A program made the translations under genes and the position numbers. A stretch of DNA of 64,000 nt from Polynucleobacter sp. MWH-Jannik1A5 (GTDB taxonomy: Bacteria > Pseudomonadota > Gammaproteobacteria > Burkholderiales > Burkholderiaceae), in NCBI RefSeq assembly GCF_018881795.1, contig NZ_JACVPQ010000001.1, positions 1,593,305 through 1,657,304 on the forward strand, in the 5' to 3' direction. Position 1 is the first letter of the stretch. Each line of letters begins with the position of its first letter. Under the pieces are notes generated by a model that was not told the origin of the DNA, did not search any database, and saw nothing but the letters and a program-made list of their open reading frames with translations. Positions 56,339 through 64,000 of the stretch are shown piece after piece.

Positions 56339-58213
56339 ATGTCGGGATTCCATTTTCCTCATTCAAAATCCTCAGTACCCAAGATGAATTCGGGCGTTGA
56401 TCCCTCTCTTCATGCTCATAAAAAGGGTGATGCAAAACACACCCATAGCAAGCAAGTCTCCAATCAAAATTTACTGTTAATTGCCTTAGTACTTACTTTA
56501 GGCTTTTCAGGCATTGAAGGCGTGGCAGCATATTTTGCTAACTCATTAGCGTTGATTTCTGATGCGGGTCATATGGTCACCGATGCTGCAGCGCTCGGAT
56601 TGGCTTTGTTGGCACAAATTATTTCCCGTCGCCCACCATCCCCAAAACATTCATTTGGTTTTGGCAGAGCAGAGGCCTTAGCAGCATTTGTCAATAGCAT
56701 TGTGATGCTGGCTTTAGTTGTATGGATTATGGTTGAGGCAATTAGTCGATTCTATGAGCCACATAAAGTGGATGGTCTTACCGTCACTGTTGTCGCTGCT
56801 ATCGGCTTATTGATGAATATCGTGGTTGCATGGGTGTTGTCGCGTGATAAGAAGAGCGTTAATACTCGTGCAGCCTTAGTTCATGTCATGGGCGATTTGC
56901 TGGGATCAATCGCTGCGTTGATTGCAGGCGTTGTGATTCAGTTAACGGGCTGGATGCCAATTGATGCCATTTTGTCTATCCTGGTATCGCTACTGATTCT
57001 GAAATCAACCATCTCCATTCTCCATGAGTCGTATCACTTTCTCATGGAGGGTGTGCCTCTCCACATTGACTATTTACAAGTTGGTACTGATTTAAGAAGA
57101 GTCCCGGGCGTACTTGCGGTGCACGATTTACATGTCTGGGAGATGACTCCAAGCTTTCCAGCATTGATTGGCCATATTGAAATTGCCGATATTCAAGAGT
57201 GGCCACAGATCATGGCCAGAATTAATGAAATGTTGTTAGATAAGCATGGTATTGATCATGTGACCTTACAGCCTGAGGTGATTGGTGAAGACCATGATCA
57301 TGAGCATGATCACGCAAGTCATGAAATTCACAATGAAGCGCAAGCTGCAAATGTATTTCATGATGGCGAAACTTTTTACGTCGACTGCTCTAGTGGCGAT
57401 GAAAAACATCGCATGGCCTATCACGCATGGGGCAATCCAGGTAATCCAGTATTGATGTGTGTTCATGGTCTCACCAGGCGGGGTAGTGACTTTAAGACCC
57501 TCGCACTAGCTATGTGCAAGGATTATTACGTTGTCTGTCCAGATATTGTTGGTAGGGGTGATTCAGACCGCCTTAGCAATCCGATGCTGTATGCCGTACC
57601 ACAGTACGTTTCAGATATTGCCTCCTTAGTGAAAAAACTTGGTGTAACTCAAGTGGACTGGTTTGGTACATCGATGGGCGGTCTCATTGGAATGGTTTAT
57701 GCATCAATGCCAAACTCGCCAATACGTCGCATGTTGATCAATGATGTGGGCCCGAAGATTGAGTCTGAGGCTATCAAGCGTTTGGGCTCTTACGTAGGGC
57801 AGCCATTTGCTTTTGCCAATCGTGAAGATGCGCTAACTCGCCTGAATGAAATCTGCGCCAGCTTTGGCGAGCACACTCCGCAAGAGTGGGAAGTCTATAA
57901 CGGCCCCATGTTAGTTCAGAAAGATGGTAAATGGATCATGCATTACGACCCAGATATCTCAGTGCCGTTTGCCTCAGTGAATCCAATCATGGCCAAGGCA
58001 GGCGAAATGGCGATGTGGCATGCATTTAAGCAAATTCATATTCCGATGCTGATTGTGCGGGGTGGAAATTCTGACTTGCTTTCTGCTGCAACCGTAGCTC
58101 AAATGTGCAAAGTAAATCCCTATGCTCGCAGTATTGAGATTCCAAACGTAGGCCATGCTCCTGCATTTGTGAAGCCAGAGCAAATTGCGTTGGCAAAAGA
58201 ATTCTTCAGCTAA
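56339..58213 (+). CDS. CDF zinc-type efflux transporter fused to an alpha/beta hydrolase
   Basis: 624 residues in one uninterrupted frame. Residues about 1-310 are a cation diffusion facilitator: His-rich N-terminus, six membrane helices, ISDAGHMVTDAAAL and VHVMGDLLGS (the two H-x3-D zinc sites), and HDLHVWEM in the cytoplasmic domain. A linker EDHDHEHDHASHE follows. Residues about 338-624 are a complete alpha/beta hydrolase: oxyanion region VHGLTRRGSDF, nucleophile Ser445 (GTSMGG), Asp579 and His606. Each half matches a normal free-standing protein. The fusion is unusual, and an internal translation start at the Met before AYHAWGN is possible. Confidence 0.88.
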   Translation: MSGFHFPHSKSSVPKMNSGVDPSLHAHKKGDAKHTHSKQVSNQNLLLIALVLTLGFSGIEGVAAYFANSLALISDAGHMVTDAAALGLALLAQIISRRPPSPKHSFGFGRAEALAAFVNSIVMLALVVWIMVEAISRFYEPHKVDGLTVTVVAAIGLLMNIVVAWVLSRDKKSVNTRAALVHVMGDLLGSIAALIAGVVIQLTGWMPIDAILSILVSLLILKSTISILHESYHFLMEGVPLHIDYLQVGTDLRRVPGVLAVHDLHVWEMTPSFPALIGHIEIADIQEWPQIMARINEMLLDKHGIDHVTLQPEVIGEDHDHEHDHASHEIHNEAQAANVFHDGETFYVDCSSGDEKHRMAYHAWGNPGNPVLMCVHGLTRRGSDFKTLALAMCKDYYVVCPDIVGRGDSDRLSNPMLYAVPQYVSDIASLVKKLGVTQVDWFGTSMGGLIGMVYASMPNSPIRRMLINDVGPKIESEAIKRLGSYVGQPFAFANREDALTRLNEICASFGEHTPQEWEVYNGPMLVQKDGKWIMHYDPDISVPFASVNPIMAKAGEMAMWHAFKQIHIPMLIVRGGNSDLLSAATVAQMCKVNPYARSIEIPNVGHAPAFVKPEQIALAKEFFS

Positions 58214-58234
58214 TTCCTACAAATCATTTTGCCT

Positions 58235-60268
58235 ATGGCAAATAATCCCACTACATCCGAAAAAGTAGCCGTCTTTCAGGATGCCTGGTATGGCGAGCCA
58301 GCTGAAGTGCATGCGCTTGGGGTTTCGCAAGTCCTACAAGTGCTTAATTTAGACGAAGCAACCCTAGTTGCGGCAAATAATATTGCGCGTACCCACGGTA
58401 AAGAAGCGCTCATTAAATTGATTGGTGAAGAGCCTGCCAAGTTACTGATTGGTTATCGCGGTTTACGTCAGGCCCAAGCAAAATTGATGCGTGATGATGG
58501 TGGACTCAGTGTTACCGGCCAAGAAGAAATGCTGCGCAAAATGCTTCTAGCATTTGGTGATGACTTAAGGGTGGTGCTGATCTATCTCGCATCTCGATTG
58601 CAGACTCTGCGCTGGATCACTCAAGAGAAAATGGAGATGCCAGCTGCTTGGGCGCAGGAAATCCTGAATATTGATGCCTCATTAGCGAATCGCTTGGGTA
58701 TTTGGCAGATGAAATGGGAGATGGAGGACTTAGCGTTTCGGGCGCTATCTCCAGAAACCTATCGAGAGATCGCCAAGATGCTCGATTCGAAACGTATTGA
58801 GCGCCAATCCTTTATTGATCAAATTATTTTGCAACTACAGGAAGAGCTCAAGGCTGCGCAAATTGATGGTGAAGTACTTGGGCGACCCAAGCACATCTAC
58901 AGCATCTGGAAAAAAATGCAAGGCAAGTCTTTAGATTTCGCCAATCTCTATGACGTTAGAGCATTTCGAGTATTGGTTGATGATGTGAAGTCATGCTATG
59001 CCGTGCTGGGTATCGTGCATAACGTTTGGCAACCAGTGCCACGTGAATTTGATGATTACATTGCTAGACCTAAACCCAACGGCTATCAATCCTTGCATAC
59101 CGTAGTCATGAATGATGACGGTACTGCATTTGAAATTCAGGTGCGCACACAAGAAATGCATCAGCAGGCTGAGTATGGATTGGCAGCACACTGGCGTTAC
59201 AAGGAGGGTGCCTACGTTGGTATGGCGACGCCACCCAATGCAGCAAAAACCAATAAGCCCAGCATTAACCATCAACAAGGAACGCATAGCGCAGAAGTGG
59301 CCTATGAGAGGCAAATAGCGTGGGCTCGTCAGCTTATCTCCTGGAAAGAAGATGCTTGGGAGCAACTCAAGCACCATGAGATTGACGATCATATTTATGT
59401 GCTCACTCCCTTGGGTAAGGTGATCTCATTAGAGAAGGGCTCAACGCCCATTGATTTTGCTTATGCGGTGCATACCAATCTTGGTCATCGTTGTAGAGGC
59501 GCAAGAGTAGATGGCGCTATGGTGCCGTTAGAGACATCACTGCAGAATGGTCAAACAGTTGAAATCATTGCGGTGAAGCATGGCGGTCCATCGCGCGACT
59601 GGATTAGCCCTGATAAAAATTACCTTCGTTCGCAAAGAGCGCGCCAAAGAGTTCGCGCTTGGTTTAATGCATTGGACGATGAGGAAGCTGGTCAGTCAAT
59701 CAAGACGATTGATAACAAGCAAGATGCCAACTCAGAAACTAAAGTTACTCCTGCTACGCCCGAGATTATTCTGCGCAGCAGTACGCGTAAGCACGCGCAA
59801 AGCGGCGATGTCTTGGTGGTTGGGGTGGATTCTTTGTTAACGCAGTTGGCGCGTTGCTGCAGACCTGTTCCTCCGGACGCTATTGCCGGATTTGTGACTC
59901 AGGGTAGAGGGGTATCGATTCATCGACGCTCATGCAAAACCTTCAGAGGTCTTTTGGAAAGGGCTCCGGAGCGAGTAATTCAAACGGCTTGGACAACTTC
60001 AGCAGCAGATCCTATCGTCAACCAGGAGCAAAAACGGGTATTCCCAGCAGATTTGGTTGTAACTGGCCTAGATCGACCTGAGCTCATGCGGGAGCTCTTT
60101 GAGATTCTCACGCGGCAGGGTGTGCATGTGATTGATTTACGTAAATCAGCTAAAAAAGGCTTAGCTCAGATCCTTTTAACGGTTGAGGTGAAGGATTCTG
60201 AAGTCTTACGAGTGGTTCAAAACAGCTTAGAAGAGGTCAAAGGGGTAACCCAAGTGCGCCGCCGGTGA
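58235..60268 (+). CDS. relA: RelA-type (p)ppGpp synthetase
   Basis: 677 residues from the ATG at 58235 (a TTG lies two codons upstream). The N-terminal HD-like region lacks the hydrolase HD motif. The synthetase domain has PREFDDYIARPKPNGYQSLHT, where EFDD matches the EXDD signature of monofunctional RelA, plus QAEYGLAAHWRYKEG. TGS (VLTPLGKVISLEKGSTPIDFAY), zinc-finger-type CCRPVPPD and a C-terminal ACT domain follow. Senses uncharged tRNA on ribosomes. Confidence 0.93.
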   Translation: MANNPTTSEKVAVFQDAWYGEPAEVHALGVSQVLQVLNLDEATLVAANNIARTHGKEALIKLIGEEPAKLLIGYRGLRQAQAKLMRDDGGLSVTGQEEMLRKMLLAFGDDLRVVLIYLASRLQTLRWITQEKMEMPAAWAQEILNIDASLANRLGIWQMKWEMEDLAFRALSPETYREIAKMLDSKRIERQSFIDQIILQLQEELKAAQIDGEVLGRPKHIYSIWKKMQGKSLDFANLYDVRAFRVLVDDVKSCYAVLGIVHNVWQPVPREFDDYIARPKPNGYQSLHTVVMNDDGTAFEIQVRTQEMHQQAEYGLAAHWRYKEGAYVGMATPPNAAKTNKPSINHQQGTHSAEVAYERQIAWARQLISWKEDAWEQLKHHEIDDHIYVLTPLGKVISLEKGSTPIDFAYAVHTNLGHRCRGARVDGAMVPLETSLQNGQTVEIIAVKHGGPSRDWISPDKNYLRSQRARQRVRAWFNALDDEEAGQSIKTIDNKQDANSETKVTPATPEIILRSSTRKHAQSGDVLVVGVDSLLTQLARCCRPVPPDAIAGFVTQGRGVSIHRRSCKTFRGLLERAPERVIQTAWTTSAADPIVNQEQKRVFPADLVVTGLDRPELMRELFEILTRQGVHVIDLRKSAKKGLAQILLTVEVKDSEVLRVVQNSLEEVKGVTQVRRR

Positions 60269-60286
60269 TAAACTCTATGGCTGTAT

Positions 60287-60363
60287 AGGCTCGTAGCTCA
60301 GCTGGTTAGAGCACCACCTTGACATGGTGGGGGTCGTTGGTTCGAGTCCAATCGAGCCTACCA
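60287..60363 (+). tRNA. tRNA-Val (anticodon GAC)
   Basis: Cloverleaf folds fully: acceptor AGGCTCG / CGAGCCT, D arm GCTC...GAGC, anticodon stem CCACC / GGTGG with loop containing GAC, T arm with GGTTCGAGTCC, and an encoded CCA end. Located 18 bases after relA. Confidence 0.96.
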
Positions 60364-60372
60364 ACGAATAAG

Positions 60373-60420
60373 ACCCAAAGAGGCGCGGATGCCCTAAAGC
60401 TACCGCGCTTTCTTTTTGGG
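60373..60420 (+). terminator. Terminator after tRNA-Val
   Basis: GCGCGG (60383-60388) pairs with CCGCGC (60403-60408), followed by TTTCTTTTT; outer CCCAAAGA can extend pairing with TCTTTTTGGG. It ends the tRNA transcript before thrS. Confidence 0.75.
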
Positions 60421-60463
60421 AAAGATGTCAGGAATGTAGTTCAGTAAATAAGATGGGGTCATC

Positions 60464-62386
60464 ATGCTTGTAGTTACTCTGCCCGATGGATCAAAACGTG
60501 AGTTTGAGGCACCTGTTCGCGTAGCGGATGTTGCACAAAGCATCGGTAGCGGTCTTGCGAAAGCCGCATTAGGTGGCATTGTTGACGGCAAGATGGTGGA
60601 TACCAGTTTTGTTATTGATAAAGATAGTCAACTGGCCATCATTACTGATAAGAGTCCTGAAGCGTTAGAAATTGTTCGTCATTCGACCGCTCACCTATTG
60701 GCATACGCTGTAAAAGAATTATTCCCTGAAGCGCAAGTCACTATTGGCCCAGTTATCAAGAATGGTTTTTACTATGACTTCTCATATCACCGCCCATTTA
60801 CTCCGGATGACTTAGTTGCTTTAGAAAAGAAAATGACTGAGCTCGCTAAAAAAGATGAGCCAGTAACGCGCACCGTAATGCCACGCGATGAAGCTGTTGA
60901 GTTTTTCAAAAAGCAGGGTGAAAATTACAAAGCAGAATTGATTGCGAGCATTCCGCAGGGTGAAGATGTATCTCTATATGCCGAAGGCAAGTTCACCGAC
61001 TTGTGCCGCGGCCCGCACGTACCATCTACAGGCAAGCTCAAGGTATTTAAGCTGATGAAGCTTGCTGGTGCTTACTGGCGTGGCGATAGTAAGAATGAGA
61101 TGCTGCAGCGTATCTACGGTACAGCCTGGTTACGTAAAGAAGATCAAGATGCTTACTTACATATGCTGGAAGAGTCTGAGAAGCGTGATCATCGCCGCCT
61201 CGGTAAGCAGCTCGATTTATTTCATTTCCAAGAAGAGGCTCCAGGCTTAATTTTCTGGCATCCAAAAGGTTGGTCAATTTGGCAAGAGGTTGAGCAATAC
61301 ATGCGTCGCGTGTATCAGCAAGAAGGCTACCAAGAAGTTAAAGCGCCACAAATTTTGGATCGTGGTCTGTGGGAAAAATCGGGCCACTGGGATAACTACA
61401 AAGAGAATATGTTTACGACAGAGTCGGAAAATCGTGCTTATGCGTTAAAGCCGATGAACTGTCCTGGTCACGTACAAATTTACAACTCTGGTTTGCATAG
61501 CTATCGTGAGTTGCCATTGCGCTTCGGTGAATTTGGTCAATGTCATCGCAATGAGCCATCGGGCGCTTTGCATGGTTTGATGCGCGTGCGTGGTTTCACA
61601 CAAGACGATGGCCATATTTTCTGTACTGAAGATCAAATTCAATCTGAGGTGGCAGCATTTGATAAAGCAGTTCGTGCTGTTTATCAAGATTTTGGCTTTA
61701 CCGAGGTTGCCGTAAAACTTGCTTTACGTCCAGCTAAACGCGTTGGCGATGACGCCATTTGGGATAAAGCTGAAGATGCTCTGCGCGGTGCCCTGAAGGC
61801 CTCTGGCCAGGAATGGGAAGAATTGCCAGGCGAGGGTGCTTTTTACGGTCCAAAGATCGAATATCACCTCAAAGACTCCATTGGACGTACTTGGCAGTGC
61901 GGCACGATTCAGGTGGATTTCTCCATGCCAGCCCGTTTGGGCGCTGAATATGTCGCTGAAGACAATAGCCGCAAGACCCCAGTCATGCTCCATAGGGCAA
62001 TTGTGGGCTCTTTAGAGCGTTTTATCGGCATTTTGATCGAAAATCACGCCGGAAACATGCCAGTTTGGCTTGCTCCGACCCAGGCTGTAGTCCTTAATAT
62101 CTCAGGAAATTCTGCTGCATACGCACAACAAGTGCAGCAATTGCTGAAAAAACAAGGGTTCAGAGTCGAATCTGATTTGCGGAACGAGAAAATTACGTAT
62201 AAAATACGCGAGCACGCATTACAGAAGATCCCATTTTTGCTCGTTGTAGGGGATAAAGAATCTGAAAGTAATACGGTGGCCGTTCGTGCCCGTGGCGGAG
62301 TGGATTTAGGTGTAATGCCTCTTGATGCCTTCGTTGCCCGACTCCAGCAGGATATTTCCCAGAAAGTCGGACCCGAGCCTAGCTAG
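60464..62386 (+). CDS. thrS: Threonine-tRNA ligase
   Basis: 640 residues. TGS domain at the N-terminus, editing domain ([19 protein letters not shown]), class II catalytic core with the zinc-site cysteine in [11 protein letters not shown], motif 2 [20 protein letters not shown] and motif 3 [17 protein letters not shown], then the anticodon-binding domain. First gene of the thrS-infC-rpmI-rplT-pheS cluster. Confidence 0.98.
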   Translation: MLVVTLPDGSKREFEAPVRVADVAQSIGSGLAKAALGGIVDGKMVDTSFVIDKDSQLAIITDKSPEALEIVRHSTAHLLAYAVKELFPEAQVTIGPVIKNGFYYDFSYHRPFTPDDLVALEKKMTELAKKDEPVTRTVMPRDEAVEFFKKQGENYKAELIASIPQGEDVSLYAEGKFTDLCRGPHVPSTGKLKVFKLMKLAGAYWRGDSKNEMLQRIYGTAWLRKEDQDAYLHMLEESEKRDHRRLGKQLDLFHFQEEAPGLIFWHPKGWSIWQEVEQYMRRVYQQEGYQEVKAPQILDRGLWEKSGHWDNYKENMFTTESENRAYALKPMNCPGHVQIYNSGLHSYRELPLRFGEFGQCHRNEPSGALHGLMRVRGFTQDDGHIFCTEDQIQSEVAAFDKAVRAVYQDFGFTEVAVKLALRPAKRVGDDAIWDKAEDALRGALKASGQEWEELPGEGAFYGPKIEYHLKDSIGRTWQCGTIQVDFSMPARLGAEYVAEDNSRKTPVMLHRAIVGSLERFIGILIENHAGNMPVWLAPTQAVVLNISGNSAAYAQQVQQLLKKQGFRVESDLRNEKITYKIREHALQKIPFLLVVGDKESESNTVAVRARGGVDLGVMPLDAFVARLQQDISQKVGPEPS

Positions 62387-62428
62387 GGTTAGAACGGTTT
62401 TTATTGTTTTTTTAAAGGAATTAAGAAG

Positions 62429-62953
62429 ATCGCTACTGAAAAATTGCAACGCATTAACCGGGAAATTACTGCTCCTGAAGTGCGTTTGATTGGAATCGAT
62501 GGTGAACCCATCGGTGTAGTTAAGTTGAGTGAAGCCTTGGCTGCAGCAGAAGAGAAAGAAACCGATTTGGTTGAAATTGCTCCGACGGCTGTTCCACCTG
62601 TAGTCCGCATCATGGACTTCGGCAAATTCAAATACCAAGAAGCCAAGCGGATGCATGAAGCAAAGCTGAAGCAAAAAGTCATTCAGGTGAAGGAAGTGAA
62701 ATTCCGCCCTGGTACTGATGATGGTGACTACGGTGTGAAGCTACGCAATCTAATCCGCTTTTTAGAAGATGGCGATAAGACAAAGATTACGCTGCGGTTT
62801 CGGGGTCGTGAGATGGCCCACCAAGAAATCGGAGTCAGAATGTTGGAGCGTTTGAAGTTGGATCTCGTTGAATACGGCCAAGTCGAACAGTTTCCAAAGA
62901 TGGAAGGCCGCCAGATGGTGATGGTATTGGCCCCCATTCGTAAGGCTAAGTAA
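62429..62953 (+). CDS. infC: Translation initiation factor IF-3 with a non-canonical ATC start
   Basis: 174 residues if read from ATC at 62429, giving (M)[27 protein letters not shown] lies nine bases upstream and the N-terminus fits betaproteobacterial IF-3 (MATxKxHRIN type). An in-frame TTG at 62444 would remove five residues and lacks a ribosome-binding site; ATT at 62420 abuts AAAGGA. Rare start codons on infC underlie its autoregulation in E. coli. Both IF-3 domains and the linker are intact. Confidence 0.9.
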   Translation: MATEKLQRINREITAPEVRLIGIDGEPIGVVKLSEALAAAEEKETDLVEIAPTAVPPVVRIMDFGKFKYQEAKRMHEAKLKQKVIQVKEVKFRPGTDDGDYGVKLRNLIRFLEDGDKTKITLRFRGREMAHQEIGVRMLERLKLDLVEYGQVEQFPKMEGRQMVMVLAPIRKAK

Positions 62954-63080
62954 TCAGGTTCTACCTGGTTCTTATGTAGGGAGGCGCTGAAAGGCGCCGG
63001 TAGTTTGAAGTGCTTCTGGGTACAGGAAGAGTAACCGTCGGTTACCACCTATGTTGCACAAGTAATTGAAGGGGTGCTTT
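62954..63080 (+). promoter_or_regulatory. Structured leader between infC and rpmI
   Basis: 127 bases with two clear hairpins: GGCGC / GCGCC (62983-62998) and GTAACC / GGTTAC with a three-base loop (63031-63045). In E. coli the same junction binds ribosomal protein L20, which represses rpmI-rplT. A similar feedback site is plausible here but no specific L20 motif is proven. Confidence 0.45.
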
Positions 63081-63278
63081 ATGCCCAAGATGAAGAGCAA
63101 GAGTAGCGCTAAAAAGCGCTTCACGGTTCGCGCAGGCGGAACGATTAAACGAGGTCAGGCTTTCAAACGCCACATCCTCACCAAGAAGACCACAAAGAAT
63201 AAGCGTCACCTCCGTGGTTCCACAGAAGTTGCGAAAGCTGACGTTAAGTCAATTCGCTCTATGCTTCCATACGCTTAA
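63081..63278 (+). CDS. rpmI: 50S ribosomal protein L35
   Basis: 65 residues from the ATG at 63081, preceded by [26 protein letters not shown] is the L35 signature; normal length and strongly basic. An in-frame upstream ATG at 63066 would add five residues. Confidence 0.98.
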   Translation: MPKMKSKSSAKKRFTVRAGGTIKRGQAFKRHILTKKTTKNKRHLRGSTEVAKADVKSIRSMLPYA

Positions 63279-63303
63279 CCTCAGACTAGATTAGGAGAAT
63301 TAA

Positions 63304-63669
63304 ATGCCAAGAGTCAAACGTGGGGTTACAGCAAGAGCCCGTCATAAGAAAATCACCGATGCCGCTACAGGTTACCGTGGCCGTCGTAAGAACGTATTCC
63401 GTATTGCTAAGCAAGCGGTTATGCGTGCTGGTCAATATGCATACCGTGACCGTCGCAATAAGAAACGTGTATTCCGCGCTTTGTGGATTGCTCGTATCAA
63501 CGCGGCAGTTCGTCAGCATGACATGACTTATAGCGTATTCATGAATGGTATGAAGAAAGCTGCGATCGAACTCGACCGTAAAGTGCTTTCTGATATGGCC
63601 ATTGCTGACAAAGCGGCTTTCGCTGCTTTGGTTACTCGGATCAAATCCGTAGTAAACGCTGCAGCTTAA
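63304..63669 (+). CDS. rplT: 50S ribosomal protein L20
   Basis: 121 residues. [20 protein letters not shown] and [20 protein letters not shown] are typical of L20, a primary assembly protein and translational repressor of this operon in E. coli. AGGAG precedes the start. Confidence 0.98.
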   Translation: MPRVKRGVTARARHKKITDAATGYRGRRKNVFRIAKQAVMRAGQYAYRDRRNKKRVFRALWIARINAAVRQHDMTYSVFMNGMKKAAIELDRKVLSDMAIADKAAFAALVTRIKSVVNAAA

Positions 63670-63693
63670 TCTTAGTTTTCTAAACTAAGCTGC
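63661..63693 (+). promoter_or_regulatory. Hairpin spanning the rplT stop up to the pheS start
   Basis: Outer arms GCAGCTTA (63661-63668) and TAAGCTGC (63686-63693) enclose an inner TTAG-TTTT-CTAA stem. It covers the rplT stop and ends one base before the pheS ATG, where no ribosome-binding site is visible. It could limit pheS initiation or mark an attenuation step. Confidence 0.5.
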
Positions 63694-63694
63694 A

Positions 63695-64000
63695 ATGGTT
63701 TCTCTCGACCACATTGTCGAGGATGCTAAACGTGATTTCCTCGGAGCTGCCGATGCGGCAGCTCTAGAGGACGCGAAAGCCAAGTATCTCGGTAAGTCAG
63801 GTGTTCTCACTGAGCGTTTAAAGGCGCTTGGTGGAATGTCGCCTGAGGAGCGCAAGAGTGCTGGCGCCCAAATTAATCAAATCAAAACTCAAGTAGAAGC
63901 TGCGTTACAAGAGCATCGCCAAGCTTTGGCTGATGCTGTGTTGATGCAACGTCTTGCGGCGGAGTCTATTGACGTTTCCTTGCCTGGCCGTGGCCAAGCA
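63695..64000 (+). CDS. pheS: Phenylalanine-tRNA ligase alpha subunit (3' truncated)
   Basis: The first 102 residues, running off the window end. The N-terminal coiled-coil domain of PheS is recognisable ([36 protein letters not shown]). It follows rplT as in most proteobacteria. The catalytic core lies outside the window. Confidence 0.93.
   Translation, partial: MVSLDHIVEDAKRDFLGAADAAALEDAKAKYLGKSGVLTERLKALGGMSPEERKSAGAQINQIKTQVEAALQEHRQALADAVLMQRLAAESIDVSLPGRGQA

Noticed and set aside
57391..58213. Separate alpha/beta hydrolase gene instead of a fusion
   Set aside because: The frame is continuous, with no stop and no ribosome-binding site I can see near the internal Met, so a fusion is preferred, although internal initiation cannot be excluded.

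Overview
The window looks like a chromosomal segment of a free-living betaproteobacterium of the Burkholderiaceae, most like Polynucleobacter. The evidence is gene order (mdh / GntR / sdhCDAB-sdhE-gltA; leuCDB-asd-fimV-truA-trpFBA-accD-folC-SPOR-cvpA-purF-metZ; relA / tRNA-Val / thrS-infC-rpmI-rplT-pheS), moderate GC and very tight spacing. I saw no insertion sequence, phage gene, CRISPR array or rRNA. No gene-free stretch exceeds 300 bases. The first gene (yaaA) and last gene (pheS) are cut by the window edges.

Layout. 1-2335: YaaA, a DUF2863 protein and a small secreted protein. 2349-9335: TCA-cycle block (malate dehydrogenase, a divergent GntR regulator, succinate dehydrogenase with its flavinylation factor, citrate synthase). 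9353-25411: biosynthetic superoperon for leucine, aspartate semialdehyde, tryptophan, malonyl-CoA, folate, purine and methionine, with FimV-like, TruA, SPOR and CvpA proteins embedded. 25441-26785: a methyltransferase and a Crp/Fnr regulator. 26869-46350: a sulfur-oxidation island. 46357-60268: mixed metabolism (MnmH, glutaryl-CoA dehydrogenase, queuosine-precursor transporter, ABC-F protein, ETF-ubiquinone oxidoreductase, CoA transferase, an unusual CDF transporter-hydrolase fusion, RelA). 60287-64000: tRNA-Val and the thrS-infC-rpmI-rplT-pheS translation cluster.

The sulfur island is the most interesting part. It holds a complete periplasmic Sox thiosulfate-oxidising set (soxCD, soxYZ, soxAX, soxB), a HiPIP electron carrier, two periplasmic rhodaneses, five YeeE/YedE-type sulfur transporter genes (two split pairs and one full-length), a DsrE-like protein, a secreted metallo-beta-lactamase-fold protein, a small cytochrome c, a DUF442 sulfurtransferase, modBC (molybdate uptake, relevant because SoxC is a molybdoenzyme) with a UbiA-family prenyltransferase, and two ArsR-family repressors. 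One repressor keeps the cysteine pair of the persulfide sensor BigR. Three related AT-rich inverted repeats lie in front of three sulfur transcription units, one overlapping a near-consensus promoter. The unit at 28180-31714 (two half-size YeeE proteins, an NPCGP-repeat protein, an unrecognised His-rich protein, a double-rhodanese, the BigR-type repressor and a DUF2892 membrane protein) looks like a self-regulated sulfane-sulfur uptake and handling operon, and is my best candidate for an under-described system.
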